64,000 nucleotides of DNA from Acidobacteriota bacterium (GCA_022820545.1 JAJEFG010000027.1:1-64000); one strand, 5' to 3'; positions 1 through 11,355 are shown, counted from the stretch's first letter. Made by a program: numbers and translations. Notes: generated by a model from the sequence alone, not told the origin.

Positions 1-106
1 TTATTCGATTCGCATATATGGCACCACGAATTCTCAAAAAGCCAACACGAGTTGTTGCCCCCCAACCGCTTTCGCGCGCCAACCGCCCGAAAACGACTCG
101 AAACTG
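1..106. other. left-edge non-coding stretch
   Basis: No supportable gene is seen here. The segment is clearly richer in A and T than the rest of the window and lies downstream of the PIN-domain gene, so it may hold that gene's transcript end. Confidence 0.4.
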
Positions 107-505
107 TTAAAGATGAGCCAGGAAGGTGCGCGGGCTCAGGATCGTCACTCCCATGACATCGGAGAGCGCGAGCAGATCCTGGTCACCACTCACCAGGAAC
201 TGCGCCTCAGCGGCCACGGCGCAGGCGACGAACCTGTCATCGTCCGGATCGCGACACAGGGGCTCGGGGAGCGGCGGCGTGGATACCAATTCGCTGTTAG
301 AGAGGACCAGTTGCAGGATCGGGCCCAGGTTCACACCTGGGAAATCCGCGGCCAGACGAGCACCGACTCGCCGATACTCGTCGGCAATCTCGGCAGAAAG
401 GACAAGCTGGACTTCCTCACGGCGCCACGCGGCGAGGATTTCTCCGGGGACTCCGCCAAAGAAGACTGCTGAGACGAAGACGTTTGTGTCGAGAACAACC
501 CTCAC
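107..505 (-). CDS. PIN-domain VapC-like toxin ribonuclease
   Basis: The 132-residue protein opens with MRVVLDTNVF, whose Asp6 is the first acidic residue of the PIN fold. The conserved RDPDDDRF stretch (about residues 85-92) and the SGDQDLL motif (about 106-112) supply the remaining acidic metal-binding residues. Length and motif spacing fit the PIN_3 type of VapC toxins, which are Mg-dependent RNases. Its start overlaps the stop of the upstream AbrB-type gene in an ATGA arrangement, as in vapBC operons, so the upstream protein is the probable antitoxin and autorepressor. The RNA target cannot be inferred. Confidence 0.85.
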   Translation of the reverse strand: MRVVLDTNVFVSAVFFGGVPGEILAAWRREEVQLVLSAEIADEYRRVGARLAADFPGVNLGPILQLVLSNSELVSTPPLPEPLCRDPDDDRFVACAVAAEAQFLVSGDQDLLALSDVMGVTILSPRTFLAHL

Positions 506-762
506 CGCGAGCGGACAGCCCGGATCGCGGCGGAGACGTCAGCGGGACGCAATCCCGCTGCCCGTGCGGCACTACGCGCTTCGGCGAGGATGTCGTCGAA
601 CTCCTGCATGGAAGGCGCCGTGATCGGCTTCAGCACGATGGCGTCCTCGCCTCCAACGACGACAAATCGGGTGCCTGGCGCGAGGCGCATTCGTTCACGG
701 ACCGGTTCGGGAATTACAACCTGCCCCTTGGAGGACAAGCGGGTGGTCACGATGTCGCTCAT
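502..762 (-). CDS. AbrB/MazE-family antitoxin, VapB-like
   Basis: The 86-residue protein carries a SpoVT/AbrB swapped-hairpin DNA-binding motif, SSKGQVVIPEPVRE, at about residues 10-23. The C-terminal third is Ala/Arg rich and helical, the region that usually binds the toxin in this family. It precedes the PIN-domain gene with a 4-base overlap, so the two are almost certainly co-transcribed and translationally coupled. By family analogy the protein neutralises the PIN toxin and represses its own promoter, which should lie in the 762-870 gap. Confidence 0.85.
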   Translation of the reverse strand: MSDIVTTRLSSKGQVVIPEPVRERMRLAPGTRFVVVGGEDAIVLKPITAPSMQEFDDILAEARSAARAAGLRPADVSAAIRAVRSR

Positions 763-870
763 CGGCTCTAATCTTACCAGTAAGACGGCGAAAGCGCCGC
801 GCCCGTGCCGGGTTGCCGGCCGCAGACAGCGAGCGCACCGACCGCCGCTACCGGGCGGGCGGAGTTGGTG

Positions 871-2019
871 TCATTCGGATACCGGCCCGAGCGCGAAGAG
901 CGTGCCGTCCTGGGTGCCGAAGACGATCCGCCCGCCCGCGACCGCGGGAGAGCCCATGATCGCGGCGCCGGCGTGGAACTCCGAGAGCTTCTCGCCGGTT
1001 CCGAGGTCGAGCACGTAGAGCCGGCCGTCCGCGTTCCCCACGTACACCCGGTCGCCGGCGACGGCCGGCGAGGCGTCGAAACGGGCGCGGGCGCGGAACG
1101 TCCAGCGGGCCTCCCCCGTCTCACGGTCGAGGGCGTGGATCAGCTTGTCCCGGCCCGCGGCGATCACCAGCTCGCCCGCGAGCGCCGCGGAGGCGTAGAA
1201 GGGGAAGTGCCGGTCCGGATGCTCGTAGCGCCAGCGCAGCTCGCCGGCGCCGACATCGACGGCCAGCACCTCGTTGTTGAAGGTGCCGTAGTAGAGCGTT
1301 CCGTCCGCGATCGCGGGCGAGGCGGCCGTATAGGCGCCGGAGTCGAAGCGAAGCATCTCGGTCCCGTCGGTGATCCGAACGCCGCGAAGCACCGCGTCGC
1401 ACCCCGTCACCCAGGCGAGGCCGTCATGGCGGCCCGGGGTGGCGTGCACGGGACCCTCGGTCTGGAGCGACCAGCGGGCCTCGCCCGCCGCGCGGTCCAC
1501 GCCGTAGAAGTGCTCGTCGTAGCTGCCGATGAGCACCAGGTCGCCGGCCACCACCGGCGAGGACTTGATCTCGGCGCCGGTCGGGAACTGCCAGCGGGGC
1601 TCTCCCGACTCGGCGTCCACGGCGTGCAGCACCCCCAGCAGGTCGCCGACGTACACCGTGTCCCCGGCGACGGCTGGGGACGACTCCCCGAATCGGTCCT
1701 CCTCGAACTCGCCGGCCTCGGCTTCCCCGGCCCCGGGCCGATAGCGCCAGGCTTCGGCGCCGTCCTCGAGGCTCAGTTTCACGAGCACCCCCGGGAGCGA
1801 GGTCGCATAGACGAATCCGTCGGCGATGGCGGGAGAGGACTCCACCGAGAAGCCGAGCGGCACGCTCCACTTCAGTTCGAGCTCGTCGCCGAGCGGCGAC
1901 GCGGCGATGCCCGTGAGCGCGGCGTCCCTGCGGAACTGGGGCCAGTCGTCACCGCCCTGCGCGGCGGCGCCGGCCGCCGGCATCAAGACGATGAGCGCGA
2001 GAACGAGCCGGAACTTCAT
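871..2019 (-). CDS. secreted PQQ-like beta-propeller protein (paralogue 1)
   Basis: The 382-residue protein starts with a signal peptide (MKFRLVLALIVL, cleavage near AAAQ) and then begins the propeller with DDWPQFRRD. Blade repeats of the form AVDAESGEPRWQF and ALDRETGEARWTF recur about every 40 residues, as in PQQ/quinoprotein dehydrogenase-like and BamB-like propellers. No cytochrome c CxxCH motif or dehydrogenase catalytic region was recognised, so a scaffold or binding role is more likely than an enzyme. The start was chosen at the internal Met because it overlaps the stop of the alcohol dehydrogenase gene (ATGA), giving a two-gene operon. Confidence 0.85.
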   Translation of the reverse strand: MKFRLVLALIVLMPAAGAAAQGGDDWPQFRRDAALTGIAASPLGDELELKWSVPLGFSVESSPAIADGFVYATSLPGVLVKLSLEDGAEAWRYRPGAGEAEAGEFEEDRFGESSPAVAGDTVYVGDLLGVLHAVDAESGEPRWQFPTGAEIKSSPVVAGDLVLIGSYDEHFYGVDRAAGEARWSLQTEGPVHATPGRHDGLAWVTGCDAVLRGVRITDGTEMLRFDSGAYTAASPAIADGTLYYGTFNNEVLAVDVGAGELRWRYEHPDRHFPFYASAALAGELVIAAGRDKLIHALDRETGEARWTFRARARFDASPAVAGDRVYVGNADGRLYVLDLGTGEKLSEFHAGAAIMGSPAVAGGRIVFGTQDGTLFALGPVSE

Positions 2020-3230
2020 GCCACCGCGGAACGATAGACGGCGAGAGCGCCCGCGGCGTCGAACGGACGCGGATTGAAGCGGCCGGTCCACTCGGCGGAG
2101 GCTTCCTCCGCGAGCGCCGGCAGGTCCCGGACCGGCAGGCTCTCGCCGGCGAGGTCCTGCGGCAAGGCCGCCATGGCCACCCAGGCGTCGAGCCGGCTCG
2201 CGAGGGTGTCCGCGGGATCGTCTCCCGGTGGAATTCCGGCGGCGCCGAGCAGATCGCGGTAGGCATCCCGCGCGGAGGACGCGTTCCAGCGAACGACCCG
2301 GGGCAGGGTGATGGCGAGCGCCCGGCCGTGGGCCACGTCGAAGCGCCGGGTCAGGGGATTCGCGCAGGCATGCGCCGCGCCCAGCATCGACCGCTCGATG
2401 GCGGCGCCGGCGAGGAAGGCGCCGCGTTGCATGTCTTCCCAGTCGCCAGGGGTGGCGTTACCGGCCGTGACGAGCGGGAACGCCCGGCTCAGCAGTGCGA
2501 AGGCGCGGTGGCTCAGGGCCACCGACTCATCCGTCCGTCCGGAGGTCACCGCCGTTTCCACCGCATGGGCGATGGAATCGAAGCCGGTCGCCGCAATCAC
2601 CTCCGCGGGCGCCGAGGGGAGGAGCGCCGGATCCAGGATCACGTCCCGGAACATCGCGGAGGGCGCCCCGCAGGCGAGCTTCTGGTGGTCCCGATCCCGT
2701 GAAATCAGAGCGTAGGACTGCGCCTCGCTCCCGGTGCCGGCGGTCGTGGGAACCCCGATCAGCGGCGGGAGCGGGTGAGGGCACTTGTCGTACCCCCGGT
2801 AGTCCTCCATCCGGCCACCGCCCGCCAGGAGGAAGCCGGCGCCCTTGGCCACATCCAGCGAACTTCCGCCGCCCACCCCTACGAGGGCGTCGGCGCGCAT
2901 GGCGCCGGCGGCATGGGCTGCCCGGGCCACGTCCGACTCGGTGGGGTTTTCGGCGAAATCGGAGAAGACCTCCACCGCCACGCCGGCGCTCTCGAGGCTC
3001 TTCCGGGCCTTCCCCGTGATGCCCGCCGCCGCGATGCCCGGGTCCGAAGTGATCAGCGTGCGGCGAACGGCGCGTTCACGAGCGACGGCGCCGAGGGCGG
3101 AAAGGGCTCCGCTTCCGGAACGGATGAGCGGCGAGGGACCGGCGGGGAGACGCCAGGCGCCCCGGGGATTCCCGGGTGGAAACCCCGCACCGGCCGCACC
3201 ACCGGATGGGGTCGGGATGGCATCCATCAC
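2016..3230 (-). CDS. iron-type alcohol dehydrogenase
   Basis: The 404-residue protein has the group III (iron-activated) alcohol dehydrogenase layout. The nucleotide-binding motif GVGGGSSLDVAKG is followed by VPTTAGTGSEAQSYA, FDSIAHAVETA and GAAHACANPLTRRF, with the distal AHGRALA. The Asp and His ligands are present (Asp in LDPALLP, His in IAHAVE, GAAHAC and VAHGRA). The second His of the usual HAxAH motif is Asn here (HACAN). Substrate is unknown, and a maleylacetate-reductase-like or lactaldehyde-reductase-like role is possible. The gene is the first of a two-gene operon with the propeller protein downstream. Confidence 0.85.
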   Translation of the reverse strand: MMDAIPTPSGGAAGAGFPPGNPRGAWRLPAGPSPLIRSGSGALSALGAVARERAVRRTLITSDPGIAAAGITGKARKSLESAGVAVEVFSDFAENPTESDVARAAHAAGAMRADALVGVGGGSSLDVAKGAGFLLAGGGRMEDYRGYDKCPHPLPPLIGVPTTAGTGSEAQSYALISRDRDHQKLACGAPSAMFRDVILDPALLPSAPAEVIAATGFDSIAHAVETAVTSGRTDESVALSHRAFALLSRAFPLVTAGNATPGDWEDMQRGAFLAGAAIERSMLGAAHACANPLTRRFDVAHGRALAITLPRVVRWNASSARDAYRDLLGAAGIPPGDDPADTLASRLDAWVAMAALPQDLAGESLPVRDLPALAEEASAEWTGRFNPRPFDAAGALAVYRSAVA

Positions 3231-3338
3231 CGGGACAGAATACCCGTCGAGGGGATTCAGCGTGGGGAATCATGGACATTTCTCCATAATTCGAAGGGAA
3301 ATACGGATCATGATCCATGTTTCCAATACAATAGCGGA
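3231..3338. promoter_or_regulatory. divergent promoter region with 12-bp palindrome
   Basis: This gap separates the divergently transcribed dehydrogenase operon and the DUF4143-type ATPase gene. It is AT-rich relative to its flanks and contains a perfect palindrome, GGATCATGATCC, at 3305-3316, about 22 bases upstream of the ATPase start. The palindrome is a candidate operator; no regulator gene is adjacent. Confidence 0.35.
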
Positions 3339-4499
3339 GTGTTCCGCCGCCTCCTGAGCCCCACCCGGAGCAACTCGTTCTTTCTCTTCGGCGCCCGCGG
3401 AACCGGCAAGACGACCTACATCCGGAGCGCGTTTCATCCGGATCGCGCCCTCTACGTGGATCTGCTCGACCCCGAGGAACAGGATCGCTACCGCCGCAAT
3501 CCGGGTCGCCTCGAGAGCCAGGTCCGGGCGCTGCCTGCGCCGGTGGAGTGGGTTCTCATCGATGAGGTCCAGCGCGCGCCCCGGCTGCTGGACGTGATCC
3601 AGCGCCTGATCGAGGACGGCTCCAGGCGCTTCGTGCTCACCGGGTCCAGCGGCCGAAAGCTACGGCGGGGGGCCTCGAACCTGCTGGCCGGCAGGGCGTT
3701 CGTGTACGACCTGTTTCCGTTGACCGCACCGGAGCTTGCGGACGCGTTCGACCTCGATGAAGCCCTGCGCTGGGGTACGTTGCCCAGGGTCTTCGCGCTG
3801 GCGTCCGAAGAGGACAAACAGGCCTACCTGCGCGCGTACACCCGGACCTACCTGCAGGAAGAGATCGTGGCGGAGCAGATCGTGAGGCGCCTCGACCCGT
3901 TTCGGCACTTTCTCGAGGTCGCCGCGCAGTCGAACGGAGCGATCGTCAACTTCACCAACATCGCCCGCGACGTCGGCGCCGACCCCAAGACGGTCATTTC
4001 CTATTTCAGCATTCTGGAGGACACTCTCGTCGGCTTCCTGCTGCCCCCGTTTCATCGTTCGATCCGGAAACAGCAGCGCACGAGTCCCAAGTTCTACTGC
4101 TTCGATCCCGGCGTCAAGCGGGCGCTGGAGAGAACGCTCACGATCCCCCTGCAACCCGGCACCTACGACTACGGACGGGCCTTCGAACACTTCGTCGTGA
4201 CCCAGATCCGTCACCTGTCGCGGTATCGGTACCCGGACTGGAGGCTGTCCTACCTCCGCACGGGCGGGGGCGCCGAGGTTGATCTCGTGATCGAGCGCCC
4301 CGGGATGCCGGCCGCGCTGATCGAGATCAAGTCCGCGGACCGCGTGAGCGAGCGGGACGCGCGCGGCCTCGCCCGCTTTACGGGCGATTTCACGGATCCC
4401 TCGGCGCTGTGCATCAGCCGCGACCCGACGCGGCTGCGGATCGGCAGCGTGTGGTGCTTGCACTGGCGCGACGCGCTGGTGGAACTGGGACTCGGCTGA
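3339..4499 (+). CDS. AAA-like ATPase with DUF4143-type C-terminal domain
   Basis: The 386-residue protein has an N-terminal P-loop, GARGTGKTT (residues 18-26), and a Walker B-like WVLIDEVQ (about 70-77). The sensor-like VLTGSSGRKLRRG and the SNLLAGRAFVYDLFPLT segment are typical of the AAA_14/DUF4143 family. The C-terminal domain (GGGAEVDLVIER then ALIEIKSADR) carries the D...ExK pattern of a PD-(D/E)xK nuclease fold. The GTG start at 3339 is chosen because family members begin only about 15 residues before the P-loop. The biological role of this widespread family is not established. Confidence 0.8.
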   Translation: MFRRLLSPTRSNSFFLFGARGTGKTTYIRSAFHPDRALYVDLLDPEEQDRYRRNPGRLESQVRALPAPVEWVLIDEVQRAPRLLDVIQRLIEDGSRRFVLTGSSGRKLRRGASNLLAGRAFVYDLFPLTAPELADAFDLDEALRWGTLPRVFALASEEDKQAYLRAYTRTYLQEEIVAEQIVRRLDPFRHFLEVAAQSNGAIVNFTNIARDVGADPKTVISYFSILEDTLVGFLLPPFHRSIRKQQRTSPKFYCFDPGVKRALERTLTIPLQPGTYDYGRAFEHFVVTQIRHLSRYRYPDWRLSYLRTGGGAEVDLVIERPGMPAALIEIKSADRVSERDARGLARFTGDFTDPSALCISRDPTRLRIGSVWCLHWRDALVELGLG

Positions 4500-4548
4500 G
4501 ACGGGACGCCGGTCGGCGTTCCCCTCCCGGCCGGTCCCGTGGCCCGGA

Positions 4549-6015
4549 TCAGCGTCCCCCGGCGGTCGCGTCCTGCTCCTCGAGGGCGAACAGCTGGTTG
4601 TGGCTCGCGATGTAGAGAACGCCGTTCGCCGGAACGGCGCTGGAATAGACCGAGCCGCCCATGTTCATTTCGGCGATGACCTCCTCGGCCGGCCCCGGCC
4701 GGAGCACGACGACGTCACCGTCCTCGTCCCCCAGATACAGCTTGTCGTCCGCGATGACCGGCGATCCCCAGACGGCCGCGAAGGTGTCGTGCACCCAGAG
4801 CGGTTCCCCGGTCTCGATGTCGATGGCGTGGAGGAAGCCGGAGAAGTCCGGCAGGTAGAAGATGCCGTCCCTGAGCGCGCCGGTGGAGATGCTGCGGCGG
4901 ATCGCGTCGTAGTGCCAGAGGCGGCCGGTCTCGGTGATGTCCCCCCGCTGGGTGGCGTCGATGGCGTAGAGATGGCCGACCCCCTCACCGTGTTCCGGAT
5001 CCTGTCCGTTGGCGATGTAGAGCCGGTCGCCGTGGATGACCGGTGTGGAGATGACGTTGTTCCGGGTGCGCGGCCAGACCGAGTCCTTGGGATTCGTGTC
5101 GAACCACCAGAGCGCCTCGCCGGAGCCGGCTTCGTATCCCCGGACCCAGCCGTCCCCCTCGCCCATGATGACCTGGGTCACCCCGCCCACCGAGGCCACC
5201 CCGGCGGCGGACCACTGCCCGTGCAGGACGTTCTCCCCGACGTGGTTCGCCTCCCAGACGAGCTCTCCGGTCTCCTTGTCCACCGCGATGATCGCGGGGG
5301 CGGACGAGGAAGGGAGGTTCACGTGGCTCTCGTCGTGCCCGTTCGAGGTGTTCACGAAGATGAGGTTTCCGTGAATGACCGGGTTCGAGTTCGACATGTT
5401 GTGGGGGAAGGAGCCGATCTCCTCCATCATGTCGAGCCGCCAGATGACGTCCCCGTCGGTCGGGGACTGGCGCGCCTCGTCGGTCACGGGTCCGTCGTTG
5501 CCGTTCGCCATGCCGTGGACGTCGAGGGCCAGCAGTTCGCCCCGGTTCGTCACGTAGTAGAGGCGGTCCCCCTCCACGAGCGGCGACGAGCAGATCCCCT
5601 GGTACGGCCAGTCGTTCACCCGGCCGGAGACGAGCTTGTCGGAGACCATCTGCCAGAGGAACTCTCCGGTCGCGGCATCGAAGGCGAGAAGGATTCCCTT
5701 GTCGCCCACGACTTCCTGGTCGTAGAGGGCCTCGTTGTTGGTGCCGACGAAGATCCGGCCTCCCGCCACCACCGGGTTCCCGTAGGTCTGCGAACCGAGC
5801 GCCGCCACCCAGCGCACGTTGTGGCCGCTGTTCACGTCCCATTCGGAAGGGAGCCGGGCGGGGCTGTCGGAGACCATGTTCCGGTCCGGAGTTCCACCCC
5901 ACATCGGCCAGTCCTGGGCGCTTGCGCCGGCGGCGGCCAGGAGGAGCAGAAGGAGTCCCGGCAGGATGACTTCCCGCCCTTTCCCGCGTTGCACCGGTGA
6001 ATTCAATCGCGACAT
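4549..6015 (-). CDS. secreted PQQ-like beta-propeller protein (paralogue 2)
   Basis: The 488-residue protein has a signal peptide (GREVILPGLLLLLLAAAGA, cleavage after ASA) followed by QDWPMWGGTPDRN, the usual first strand of these propellers. Blade motifs include AFDAATGEFLWQM, AVDKETGELVWEA and AIDIETGEPLWVH. It is the longest of the plain propellers and has the most divergent insertions between blades. It faces the next propeller gene divergently across a short shared promoter region. Family members are periplasmic or secreted; an enzymatic role cannot be assigned because no catalytic or haem motif is evident. Confidence 0.85.
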   Translation of the reverse strand: MSRLNSPVQRGKGREVILPGLLLLLLAAAGASAQDWPMWGGTPDRNMVSDSPARLPSEWDVNSGHNVRWVAALGSQTYGNPVVAGGRIFVGTNNEALYDQEVVGDKGILLAFDAATGEFLWQMVSDKLVSGRVNDWPYQGICSSPLVEGDRLYYVTNRGELLALDVHGMANGNDGPVTDEARQSPTDGDVIWRLDMMEEIGSFPHNMSNSNPVIHGNLIFVNTSNGHDESHVNLPSSSAPAIIAVDKETGELVWEANHVGENVLHGQWSAAGVASVGGVTQVIMGEGDGWVRGYEAGSGEALWWFDTNPKDSVWPRTRNNVISTPVIHGDRLYIANGQDPEHGEGVGHLYAIDATQRGDITETGRLWHYDAIRRSISTGALRDGIFYLPDFSGFLHAIDIETGEPLWVHDTFAAVWGSPVIADDKLYLGDEDGDVVVLRPGPAEEVIAEMNMGGSVYSSAVPANGVLYIASHNQLFALEEQDATAGGR

Positions 6016-6152
6016 GGAGCGTTTCTCGCGGCGGCTCGCCGTGCACTTCGTTCCGGGAACCATGGCGGGGCGCGAGTCTAGCGGACCGCTCGCGGCGGAA
6101 AACGCCGCGCGTTAGGCAAACCGCGCGCCAGCGAACAGAATACGGGGCCACC

Positions 6153-7583
6153 GTGCGCAAGTTCCTGCGCCCCGGCATGTCCGGGGCCGCTATCGCCACC
6201 GGAATCCTTGCCCTGGCCGTTTCGGGAGCGGCCTTCGGGGGACAGTCCGCCTCCGGCCCGTCCGCGGTGGAGACTCCAGCCGCACCGGTGAACTGGTCCG
6301 CCAACTGGCCCGCCTGGCGCGGGCCGGACGCGAACGGCGTCTCCACCGAGACCGGCCTGCCCGTCCTCTTCGACCCGGACACCAACGGGCTCTGGAAGAC
6401 CGCGACCCCGGGCGAGGGGCACTCGTCACCGGTCGTCTGGGACCAGCTCGTGTTCGTCTCGGCCTCCATCGCCGGGGACCCGATTCCCGGGCGGGAGCCG
6501 CCGGTGCACATCCGGAACGGCGAGGTCTACCTGCACGGCGGGAGCACGGCCGGGAACCTCCATCACACCCTGCTGGCGCTGGCCTACGACGCGCGGACGG
6601 GACGCGAGGTGTGGCGGCGGACGGTCCATGACGGCCCGGTCTACGACAACCGGTACCGGAGCAACACCTACGCCTCGCTGACGGCGGTCGCCGACGGGGA
6701 GCGGGTCTACTTCTCCTTCGGCAATCAGGGTCTCTTCGCCTTCACGCTCGACGGGGACCCCGTCTGGGCGACCGATCTCGGCGACTACGGCGTCTGGGGT
6801 CTCGGCCACGGGATCAATCCGGTGCTGCACGGCGAAACCCTCATCCTCGTCCACGACAACGACGACGGCGAGGGCTCGCGCATCTTCGGGGTGGACCGGC
6901 GCAGCGGGGAGATCGCCTGGAGCACCGAGCGGCACGCGCGAAAAGGCTGGGCGACTCCGGCGCTGCTGCCGGTCGGGGGCGTCACCCAGCTCTTCGTGCC
7001 CGGCTACCACTTCCTCGGCGCCTACGACGCCGGAAACGGCGTCGAACTGTGGCGGACCGCGCCCTTCGAGGACTCGGCCCCGGTCCACACCCCCGTCCAC
7101 CAACCCCTCGGGGACGGCCGTCTCGTCTTCGTCTCGACGGGCTATCCCGGCAAGGAAATGCGCGCCCTCGAGGTGCTCCCGGGGGTCGAACCCCGCGTTC
7201 GCTGGACCTACGAGCGGGGGACCGGATACCTCCCCTCGGCGCTCCTCTACGAGGGGATCCTGTTCTTCCTGTCGGACGGAGGCGTGATCACCGCGCTCGA
7301 TCCCGAGGACGGTTCGCTCCATTTCCAGGCGCGCCCCACGAATCCGGGCCGCTACAACTCCTCGCCGGTCGGGTACGAAGGACAGGTCCTGATCGGCAGC
7401 CTCGAGGGCGACCTGACCGTGTTCCGGGCCGCAGAGGAGTTCGAGATCGTCGCCGAGAGTTCCCTGCCGGAAGCCATCTGGGCTTCTCCGGCCATCGCCG
7501 GAGGAACGCTCTTCCTGCGCACCGTGGACCACCTCTACGCATTCCGCTCGCCGACCGCCGGCGAAACCACGCCGGCGCGCTGA
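6153..7583 (+). CDS. secreted PQQ-like beta-propeller protein (paralogue 3)
   Basis: The 476-residue protein is read from a GTG at 6153, which gives a positively charged signal peptide (VRKFLRPGM then AIATGILALAVSGAAFG). The mature part starts NWPAWRGPDANGVS, and blades contain AYDARTGREVWRR, GVDRRSGEIAWST and ALDPEDGSLHFQA. An ATG at 6177 is an alternative start that would trim the basic region. It is followed after two bases by the next propeller gene, so the pair is one transcript and probably arose by tandem duplication (shared segments such as RTVHDGPVYDNRYR and REVRAGGLPYDNRHR). Confidence 0.85.
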   Translation: MRKFLRPGMSGAAIATGILALAVSGAAFGGQSASGPSAVETPAAPVNWSANWPAWRGPDANGVSTETGLPVLFDPDTNGLWKTATPGEGHSSPVVWDQLVFVSASIAGDPIPGREPPVHIRNGEVYLHGGSTAGNLHHTLLALAYDARTGREVWRRTVHDGPVYDNRYRSNTYASLTAVADGERVYFSFGNQGLFAFTLDGDPVWATDLGDYGVWGLGHGINPVLHGETLILVHDNDDGEGSRIFGVDRRSGEIAWSTERHARKGWATPALLPVGGVTQLFVPGYHFLGAYDAGNGVELWRTAPFEDSAPVHTPVHQPLGDGRLVFVSTGYPGKEMRALEVLPGVEPRVRWTYERGTGYLPSALLYEGILFFLSDGGVITALDPEDGSLHFQARPTNPGRYNSSPVGYEGQVLIGSLEGDLTVFRAAEEFEIVAESSLPEAIWASPAIAGGTLFLRTVDHLYAFRSPTAGETTPAR

Positions 7584-7585
7584 GC

Positions 7586-8950
7586 TTGCTGGTTCGACAG
7601 GCCGGCCGCGCGGCCGGGACGCTCACGGTCACGGCGCTCCTGGCGGGGAATGCCGCGGCACAGCAACCGACGGCTCCCGAGTGGCCACAGTGGCGGGGTC
7701 CGGGCGGACAGGCGCACGCGGAGACCGCCGCCCCGCTCCGTTGGGGAACGGACGAGAACATCCTCTGGAAGGTCCCCGTCGAAGGCCGGGGGCATTCGTC
7801 GCCTATCGTGGTGGACGATCTGATCTTCCTCACCTCGGCCACCTCCGGCGAGAAGGTGCCCGGGGCGGGGGCGATCATCCATTTCCTCGGCAGCGAGGAG
7901 TTCCTCCACCCCGACAGCCTGGGCGCCGACCAGCGGCTGGACGTGCTGCTGTTCGCCGTGGATCGACGGAACGGAGCGCTGCGCTGGCGCCGGGAAGTGC
8001 GGGCCGGCGGGCTTCCCTACGACAACCGCCACCGGATCGGCTCCTACGCGAATCCCACCCCGGTAAGCGACGGCAAGCGAGTCGTCACCTGGTTCGGAAC
8101 CCAGGGCCTCTACGCATTCAGCCTGGAGGGAGACCTCCTCTGGTCCCAGGACTTCGGGGGCGTCGGAACCCTGGGGATGGGGGTGGCCACCTCTCCCGTG
8201 CTCGTCGCGGCCGCCGGACTCGTCGTGGTCCAGAGCGATGTGGAGGAGGGTGACGGGTCCTTTGTCGCGGCCCTGGACATCGCCACCGGCGCCATTCGCT
8301 GGCGGGCGGAGCGGACCCAGCGGGTGGGCTGGGCAACGCCGGCGGTGGTGCAGTCCGCCGGCGGCGGCCCCTCGCTGGTGATCGCGATGGGGACGGACGA
8401 GATCGTCGCCTACGGGGCGGATTCCGGAGAGGAGCGCTGGCGCGTGGAAGGACTCGGGGGCAACGCGGTGCCGAGCCCGGTGACCTCCGGCGACGGACTC
8501 GTCTTCGCGGTCACGGGGTATCCCCGGAAGAACATCCTGGCGCTCGACCTCGAAGACGGGTCGCTCCGCTGGGACTACCGCAAGGGGCAGGGCTACGTCC
8601 CTTCTCCGATCTTCCATCGGGGAACGCTCTACCTGGTCAGCGACGGAGGCATCCTGACCGCCCTCGACGGAGCGACCGGTGAGGTCATCTACGAAGGCGG
8701 AAGGATGCCGCTGCCGTCCCGATTCTTCTCGTCCCCCGTCGTGGCGGGCGAGCGCATCTACCTGACCAGCGAGGACGGGGACACCCACGTGATCCGTCCC
8801 GGGCCCCAATTCGAGGTCCTGGCGACCAACAGCCTGGACGAACCGGTCATGGCCTCGCCGGCGGTGGTGGACGGCACGATCTATCTCCGCGGCGCCGAGC
8901 ATCTGTACGCGATCGCGGAACCGGCGGCCGCAGCAAGCTCCAGGCCCTGA
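7586..8950 (+). CDS. secreted PQQ-like beta-propeller protein (paralogue 4)
   Basis: The 454-residue protein begins at TTG 7586, two bases after the preceding stop. This start gives a short signal peptide (MLVRQAGRAAGTLTVTALLA, cleavage near NAAAQ). The propeller begins EWPQWRGPGGQAHAE and shows blades such as ALDIATGAIRWRA, ALDLEDGSLRWDY and ALDGATGEVIYEG. Sequence and layout match the upstream paralogue closely. It is translationally linked to that gene and probably exported to the same compartment. No metal, haem or catalytic motif was recognised. Confidence 0.83.
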   Translation: MLVRQAGRAAGTLTVTALLAGNAAAQQPTAPEWPQWRGPGGQAHAETAAPLRWGTDENILWKVPVEGRGHSSPIVVDDLIFLTSATSGEKVPGAGAIIHFLGSEEFLHPDSLGADQRLDVLLFAVDRRNGALRWRREVRAGGLPYDNRHRIGSYANPTPVSDGKRVVTWFGTQGLYAFSLEGDLLWSQDFGGVGTLGMGVATSPVLVAAAGLVVVQSDVEEGDGSFVAALDIATGAIRWRAERTQRVGWATPAVVQSAGGGPSLVIAMGTDEIVAYGADSGEERWRVEGLGGNAVPSPVTSGDGLVFAVTGYPRKNILALDLEDGSLRWDYRKGQGYVPSPIFHRGTLYLVSDGGILTALDGATGEVIYEGGRMPLPSRFFSSPVVAGERIYLTSEDGDTHVIRPGPQFEVLATNSLDEPVMASPAVVDGTIYLRGAEHLYAIAEPAAAASSRP

Positions 8951-9055
8951 TGCTTTCACCGCCCCCGGGCGGGAACCCTCGTCCAGGCCTCGTCGTATCC
9001 GGAACGAGGACGGCCGCCGCGTGAGCGCGGCAAGCACATCCGAGGAGGCGCATCG

Positions 9056-10963
<1,908 letters not shown>

Positions 10964-11355
10964 GGGAGAAGCCCCGGCTTCCAGACTGGACGCGCGGCGC
11001 TGACCGTACGGAAGGCATGTACGGCTCGGAGCGCCGGCCTCTGGCCGGCATCGCGCGGGAGCGCCAAACCCGCGTGGATGGCGGTAACGCCCTGGGAAAG
11101 GAGAGCCGTGGTCGGCTCATTCGGACGTGCGGTTTCGCCTCGCTGCGCTCGGCGATGCCGGCCGGAGGCCGGCGCTCCAAGCCGTGTGCGCCATCGGGTG
11201 GGCTTGGGGGTGGATGCCGGCCGCCGCCGCGCGCTGTTCCGGGTGGAGGAGTACGGTTTCGCCTCGCTGCGCTCGGCAAGGCTGCCGGAGGCCGGCGGCT
11301 CCGAGGGTTGCGCAACTTTCGTCTGAACGCTCTGGGCCTTAGAGTCTGACCGGCA
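10964..11355. repeat. non-coding repeat-rich gap (REP-like elements)
   Basis: This 392-base gap holds no convincing gene. It contains an inverted repeat GCCGGCC-TCT-GGCCGGC at 11033-11049. It also contains a direct repeat of about 48 bases at 11130-11178 and 11254-11302; both copies start with CGGTTTCGCCTCGCTGCGCT and end in a GGCCGG-rich palindrome. The same palindrome with an AGA loop (opposite orientation) recurs at 29418-29434. The pattern resembles dispersed REP elements rather than regulatory DNA of either neighbour. Confidence 0.6.

Noticed and set aside
805-2037. Long plus-strand frames opposite the first propeller gene and similar antisense frames across the window
   Set aside because: High GC creates long open frames; these lack domains and mirror the real genes on the opposite strand.
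11000-11340. Calling the repeat gap a CRISPR array
   Set aside because: There are only two copies of the direct repeat, with no regular spacers and no cas genes.
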